NCBI RefSeq assembly: GCF_963676285.1
Contig: NZ_OY781063.1
Span: 1,364,001-1,428,000 of the forward strand
Origin: an uncultured Sphaerochaeta sp.
GTDB lineage: Bacteria; Spirochaetota; Spirochaetia; Sphaerochaetales; Sphaerochaetaceae
Direction of reading: 5' to 3'
DNA: 64,000 bases
Made by a program: the position numbers and the translations under genes. How positions within the stretch are numbered: the first letter of the stretch is position 1; every line of letters begins with the position of its first letter. Under the pieces are notes generated by a model. The model did not search any database and was not told the origin of the DNA. It saw only the letters and a list, made by a program, of their open reading frames with translations. Below, piece after piece: positions 60,125-64,000 of this stretch.

Positions 60125-61942
60125 CTACATCTTTGGATCCTTGAACTCAGGAACCAATTCATGGAGCATTTTCAGCATCACCTCAGGAGTGGACTTCTCA
60201 AAGGATGTGAGATAGTGATTCAGGAAGGACAGCTCACTGATGGTGTGGTTGTTCACCTTTGCCTTGAAGACCAGCTTCTCCTCGGTAGCAATGGTGGTGT
60301 CCTTGTTGGCAAGAAGTTCCTCATAGAGCTTCTCTCCTGGGCGGAGACCAGTAACGATGACCTGGCTCCTGCTATCCCCATAGTACTTCACGAGCTTCTC
60401 TGCAAAGTCATAGATCTTGACTGGCTGGCCCATATCCAGGACCATCACCTCTCCACCCTTAGCCATACTGGCGGCCTTGAACACCAAGCCAACTGCCTCA
60501 GGAATTGCCATGAAGTAACGGATAATGTCCTTATGGGTGACGGTTATGGGAACCCCTGCCTTGATCTGGTCCATGAAGAGGGGAAGCATGCTTCCCCGGC
60601 TTCCCAGTACATTGCCAAAGCGTACACAGACAATTTCTGTCTCCTTGCTGTTAAGCATGCCGGCCATCAACTCGACCACCCGCTTGGTAGCTCCCATTAC
60701 ATTGGTCGGGTTCACCGCCTTGTCGGTGGAGATGACCACGACCTTCTCAACCTGGTGCTCCTTGGCACTTTTAAGCACTGCATAGGAGCCATTGATATTG
60801 GTCGTGATGGCCTCTTCTGGATAGAGTTCCTGAAGCGGCACATGCTTGTAGGCTGCAGCATGGAAGACCAACTGTGGCTTGAACTGCGTCATGATACGGT
60901 CAATCTTCTTTCGGTTCTTGATATCACAGACAATGGGAATGACCAAGTCACTCCACTCCTTCTGGTAGTTATGCAATCGCAGGGAGAGGTCATGGAGCTC
61001 TGTCTCATCAACATCGAGCAGCAGGAGCTGCTCAGGACCGTAGGAAAGCAACTGCCGGCAGATCTCGCTGCCGATACTCCCACCGGCTCCGGTAACCAGA
61101 ACACGTTTTCCCCGGACCATCTGCCTGATTGGCTCCTTGTCGATGTTGATCAGGGGACGACCAAGAAGGTCTGCATAGTCAAGATTTCTGAGGTCCAGCT
61201 CTTTCTGGCCCTCCTGCATCTCAAAGAGGGAAGGGATAACCTTAATATCACAACCTGCTTCCTTTGCCGCATCGACAGCCAGAAGCATTCTCTCCTGGTC
61301 AATCTGGGTAATGGCAATGATCAGTGTCTTGGCCTTCAGGTTCTGGAGAACCTGAGGCAAGTCCCTTACACTCCCGTAGACCTTCACCCCGAGCATGTAT
61401 GTGCCGTGGAGATGCACTTCATCATCGACAAATCCTACAATATGATAGGGGAGTTTCCCTTTTTGGTACTGTCTTACCAAGGTATTTCCCAGCTCCCCTG
61501 CCCCATAGATGACAGCTCGAGGATGCTGGTTGTTGCTCTGTTTATTTCTGAACACCAAAACAGACCGGTAAAAAACACGAAAACCCATCACCAGGAGAAA
61601 GCCAAAGATGTCGGTACTGACGATGAATGGGATCCAATCACTTTGGAAGCCGAGATAAAAACCAATAAGGAGTATCCCGAGGATGGTTACCGGAATAAAC
61701 GCGGTCAAACCACGACCGAGCAGGTCGAGGGAGCTCTCACTGATTCTGATATGGTAAAAACGAACGGCGAAAAGGAGTAGGATGGTGGCAAGAATATTAA
61801 AATAGAGTATCGAATCAAAATTGAAAGGCAAGGTCTGAAAAACCACCCAGGAAGCCAGCAGTCCGGCAGCAAACAAAAAAAATGCATCCATTGCCATTAG
61901 GACAACCCAGCGGATATAACGACTCTTCACCATTTCACTCAT
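60125..61942 (-). CDS. Membrane-bound nucleotide-sugar 4,6-dehydratase (CapD/WbpM/PglF-like)
   Basis: This 605-aa protein has an N-terminal four-helix membrane region (about 10-115), a first Rossmann-like domain (AVIYGAGELGNTLVRQYQKG), then the catalytic SDR domain with VTGAGGSIGSEICRQLLSYG, LVFHAAAYKHVPLQELYPEE and VVISTDKAVNPTNVMGATKR. The methionine replacing tyrosine in the Ser-Met-Lys triad is typical of this UDP-GlcNAc 4,6-dehydratase class. It makes a precursor for capsule, O-antigen or glycan modification. A NusG paralogue lies just upstream on the same strand. Confidence 0.93.
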   Translation of the reverse strand: MSEMVKSRYIRWVVLMAMDAFFLFAAGLLASWVVFQTLPFNFDSILYFNILATILLLFAVRFYHIRISESSLDLLGRGLTAFIPVTILGILLIGFYLGFQSDWIPFIVSTDIFGFLLVMGFRVFYRSVLVFRNKQSNNQHPRAVIYGAGELGNTLVRQYQKGKLPYHIVGFVDDEVHLHGTYMLGVKVYGSVRDLPQVLQNLKAKTLIIAITQIDQERMLLAVDAAKEAGCDIKVIPSLFEMQEGQKELDLRNLDYADLLGRPLINIDKEPIRQMVRGKRVLVTGAGGSIGSEICRQLLSYGPEQLLLLDVDETELHDLSLRLHNYQKEWSDLVIPIVCDIKNRKKIDRIMTQFKPQLVFHAAAYKHVPLQELYPEEAITTNINGSYAVLKSAKEHQVEKVVVISTDKAVNPTNVMGATKRVVELMAGMLNSKETEIVCVRFGNVLGSRGSMLPLFMDQIKAGVPITVTHKDIIRYFMAIPEAVGLVFKAASMAKGGEVMVLDMGQPVKIYDFAEKLVKYYGDSRSQVIVTGLRPGEKLYEELLANKDTTIATEEKLVFKAKVNNHTISELSFLNHYLTSFEKSTPEVMLKMLHELVPEFKDPKM

Positions 61943-62022
61943 ACAACATCACCCCTGGTCTCTATCTTCTTCTGCTCCTATGCAGAACGTGTAGCACAAA
62001 TTTTCTTGTGACACAGGAGCTC

Positions 62023-62036
62023 GGGTAGCGCTACTA
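62023..62036 (-). promoter_or_regulatory. Possible ops-like recruitment site for the NusG paralogue
   Basis: GTAGCGCTAC (62025-62034) is a 10-bp palindrome in the 147-bp leader between the NusG-like gene and the dehydratase gene. It shares GTAGCG with the enterobacterial ops element used by RfaH. This is only a suggestive match. Confidence 0.25.
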
Positions 62037-62089
62037 TACCATGCCGCTCATGCCCTGTAAATGAATCGTAGAGAAAACTCTCTTTCCAG

Positions 62090-62617
62090 CTACCTACTGG
62101 ATTCAACAAACTCCACCGGCATACTCACACGCCTGATCACCTCTGCAAACTGGAATTCGACCATGACCCTGCTGTGACGATAATCAACTTTCACGATCGT
62201 ACCCATGAAGTCCTGCATCGGCCCGTCGATAATTTTAATCGGCTCTCCCTTCTTATAGACTACTTTCGATGGCCTGATGGTACCCTTATTGTGCATAATC
62301 CAAGCAGCATACTCGTAATCAGGACCCTGTAGCTCAATGGTCTTGTTCAAGTTTCTCAGGAATCCATAACAACCAGGAAGCTTCAGTACATCCCGACTGA
62401 AATCCTGTAATGACACCTCACTGGAGAGCAACAGGTACCCAGGGAGTATAGGATGGTCAGTCATGATCTTCTTTCCCTTGCGACGGTCGATCATCCGGCG
62501 CATGGGAATGAAGGCCATCACTTCCTCTTCCTCAAGTTCACGACTGAAGAATTTGAGCAGATGAGCCTTCACATACTCTTCTCGTCCTGTCCTGCAAGCA
62601 ATGAAGTAGTAGTTCAT
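62090..62617 (-). CDS. NusG-family specialised transcription antiterminator (LoaP/UpxY-like)
   Basis: This 175-aa protein has an NGN domain (YYFIACRTGREEYVKAHLL, then FIPMRRMIDRRKGKKIM and LPGYLLLSSE) and a C-terminal KOW motif (IKIIDGPMQDFMGTIVKVDY). Specialised paralogues of NusG travel with RNA polymerase over long polysaccharide operons. Its location directly before a CapD-like gene fits this role. It has no similarity in position to the essential secE-nusG locus, so it is not the housekeeping copy. Confidence 0.88.
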   Translation of the reverse strand: MNYYFIACRTGREEYVKAHLLKFFSRELEEEEVMAFIPMRRMIDRRKGKKIMTDHPILPGYLLLSSEVSLQDFSRDVLKLPGCYGFLRNLNKTIELQGPDYEYAAWIMHNKGTIRPSKVVYKKGEPIKIIDGPMQDFMGTIVKVDYRHSRVMVEFQFAEVIRRVSMPVEFVESSR

Positions 62618-62654
62618 AGTCGCCCATAGTACAGTATTTGATATCTGTTTGTCA

Positions 62655-63527
62655 TCAGAGTGAAAAGGCCTCTGTCAGTGCCGACCTCATCACCTGAGCA
62701 TCAGGAACCATACCGGTCCAATTCTCAATGCCAAGTACACCCTGATTCACCAACATTCCCAGTCCATCAAGGGTAGCAGCTCCCGCTTCCCTTGCTCGCT
62801 TCAAGAAAGCTGTATCGGTGGGATTGAACACCACATCACAGGCGATGACATCCCTTAGGCCCTGGGAGAATGCAACATCGATACAGCCCTTTTCATCAAA
62901 TAACCCAACACTGGTGGCCTGTACCACCACCAAACCATCTTCTTCTATCTGATAGGTACCCTCCCAAGGCTGGGTAGATACCTTGGTTTTCGTGATGCCC
63001 TGTAAACGCTCAGCAAGTGCTTCTGCTTTCTCTCTGGTTCGGTTTACCATTATGACTTCTTTCACTTCAGAGAGGACCAATTCTACGGCAATGGCAGAGG
63101 CAGCTCCACCGGATCCAAAGAGTACCACGCGCCTTTCACTGAGATTGCTTACCTGCTCCTTCAGCGATTGCAGGAACCCCTTTCCGTCGGTATTGTCTCC
63201 TTGGTAGGTGCCATCAGCCTGTAAGGTTATGCAGTTCACCGCATTGCTGAGTCGCGCACTTTCAGTGAAACTGTCCAGGTAGGGAAAGACCCTTTGTTTG
63301 AAGGGGGCGGTGACGTTGCCACCGGCAACATGCAGGGCCTTCAAACCCTCCAATGCTGTTTGCAGGTCTTCAGGTTGTACTTCGCAGGTGATGTACTGAC
63401 CAGGGAAATCCATATCTAAAAAGGCTTTCTCCATCATATATTGTGTGGGGTTTCCCACCACCGGCTTGCCAATGCAGAAAAACAGGGAAGGGAGCGGGCC
63501 CTTCATCAGCGCATGTAGTGTATCCAT
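62655..63527 (-). CDS. aroE: Shikimate dehydrogenase-family protein (AroE-like)
   Basis: This 290-aa protein has the AroE two-domain layout: substrate loop with lysine NVTAPFKQRV, the aspartate in GDNTDGKGF, and NADP-binding GSGGAASAIAVEL followed by MVNRTREKAEAL. The ATG at 63527 is supported by GGAG six bases upstream. The N-terminal shikimate motif, usually containing SLSP, reads KPVVGNPTQYMMEKAF here, so two serine ligands seem to be replaced. It may be a true but divergent shikimate dehydrogenase or act on a related compound. It stands alone on this strand. Confidence 0.82.
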   Translation of the reverse strand: MDTLHALMKGPLPSLFFCIGKPVVGNPTQYMMEKAFLDMDFPGQYITCEVQPEDLQTALEGLKALHVAGGNVTAPFKQRVFPYLDSFTESARLSNAVNCITLQADGTYQGDNTDGKGFLQSLKEQVSNLSERRVVLFGSGGAASAIAVELVLSEVKEVIMVNRTREKAEALAERLQGITKTKVSTQPWEGTYQIEEDGLVVVQATSVGLFDEKGCIDVAFSQGLRDVIACDVVFNPTDTAFLKRAREAGAATLDGLGMLVNQGVLGIENWTGMVPDAQVMRSALTEAFSL

Positions 63528-63616
63528 TACCATCTCCTTCTTTGTATCGTAGTACAGCTTTATCTTTCTGTCTAATGCTTATACGGATTACTCATAATAT
63601 ACTCATGTCTGGTAAC

Positions 63617-63636
63617 TATACGCTCATGGGCGTATA
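63617..63636. promoter_or_regulatory. Inverted repeat between aroE-like and transglutaminase-like genes
   Basis: TATACGC (63617-63623) and GCGTATA (63630-63636) are perfect 7-bp arms around TCATGG, flanked by two direct TGGTAAC copies (63610-63616 and 63638-63644). It sits 23 bp before the plus-strand ATG and may be an operator for the divergent pair. Confidence 0.45.
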
Positions 63637-63658
63637 CTGGTAACCAAAAGAGGTATTG

Positions 63659-64000
63659 ATGGATTTAGACGAGCAACGATATACAGAACAGACAGCACTC
63701 CTTGATTATACACATCCTACTATCGCAGCACTCATCCAAAAACAGGGGTGGATTGCCCTCCCTACTCCTGGCAGTCGTATTGCCGCAGTCTATACCTTTG
63801 TTCGTGATGCCATCCCCTTTGGGTATGGTGAGCACTTTGGAGTGCCTGCTTCACAGGTGCTTGCCCAAGGCATGGGAAACTGCCTTACAAAGACCACGCT
63901 CCTGATGGCACTGCTTCGTGCAGTTGGAGTCCCTTGCAGGCTGAAAGCGGCCATGATCAGCAAGGTAATCCACCGTGGATTACTTGGTGAGGTCTCTTTC
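63659..64000 (+). CDS. Transglutaminase-like cysteine peptidase-fold protein, 3' end outside window
   Basis: The visible 114 codons start at an ATG preceded by AGAGG. They resemble a transglutaminase-core domain: IAAVYTFVRDAIPFGYG, then ASQVLAQGMGNCLTKTTLLM, where the cysteine after GxGN is the expected nucleophile, and ALLRAVGVPCRLKAAM. The His and Asp of the catalytic triad would lie beyond the window. Family members hydrolyse or cross-link peptides or work in peptide maturation; role unknown. Confidence 0.8.
   Translation, partial: MDLDEQRYTEQTALLDYTHPTIAALIQKQGWIALPTPGSRIAAVYTFVRDAIPFGYGEHFGVPASQVLAQGMGNCLTKTTLLMALLRAVGVPCRLKAAMISKVIHRGLLGEVSF

Noticed and set aside
60161..61780. Long plus-strand open frame (539 codons) opposite the nucleotide-sugar dehydratase
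   Set aside because: The minus-strand product has clear SDR and membrane motifs throughout; the opposite frame has no recognisable domain and is a by-product of codon bias.

Overview
The window looks like chromosome from a diderm spirochaete of the Sphaerochaeta type. This is inferred, not proven. The basis is many carbohydrate ABC transporters with substrate-binding proteins whose mature ends begin xGTKE or xGVSE, a small outer-membrane barrel protein ending in RYRF, AraC/LacI/RpiR/GntR sugar regulators, and intermediate base composition. No rRNA, tRNA, insertion sequence or true CRISPR array was recognised.

Layout. 1-6144: signalling block with a left-truncated EAL c-di-GMP phosphodiesterase, a 1001-aa hybrid histidine kinase, a NarL-type response regulator and a partner kinase with degenerate ATP-binding boxes. 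6547-6951: GFA/CENP-V-like enzyme. 7012-13627: GntR/FCD regulator divergent from a tctCBA tripartite carboxylate transporter operon that also carries a 2-hydroxyacid dehydrogenase, a TIM-barrel isomerase and an Asp/Glu-racemase-like protein. 14013-20457: first defence/toxin island (AbiE type IV pair, AAA/DUF4143 ATPase, HipBA, second AAA ATPase). 20754-26860: AraC regulator divergent from dehydrogenase, Gfo/Idh/MocA oxidoreductase and a sugar ABC transporter. 26867-29301: 5'-truncated AlbA/Schlafen-type regulator and an XRE-ImmA/IrrE protein. 29325-35219: AraC regulator divergent from a sugar ABC transporter plus a GH127-like glycosidase. 35396-39777: second toxin island (XRE-ImmA/IrrE, HipBA, AbiE pair). 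40026-45982: N-acetylmuramate operon (MurR/RpiR, ABC transporter, MurQ etherase, BadF-type sugar kinase). 46027-49197: two divergent AAA ATPases around a 14-unit tandem repeat. 49263-58463: LacI-controlled ribose-type ABC transporter with two Gfo/Idh/MocA and TIM-barrel isomerase pairs, and an outer-membrane protein. 58652-60073: AbiL-like ATPase and a truncated partner. 60125-64000: polysaccharide nucleotide-sugar dehydratase, NusG paralogue, AroE and a right-truncated transglutaminase-like protein.

Two themes stand out. First, catabolic operons follow a common plan: local regulator, substrate-binding protein, a stem-loop right after it, permeases, then cytoplasmic enzymes. Second, toxin/defence genes sit between these operons, and several are bordered by short repeats of about 20 bp. 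The repeats differ in sequence from locus to locus but share a core followed by TTTTC or TTTTGC. This repeat-ATPase/AbiE association is the best candidate here for an undescribed system.
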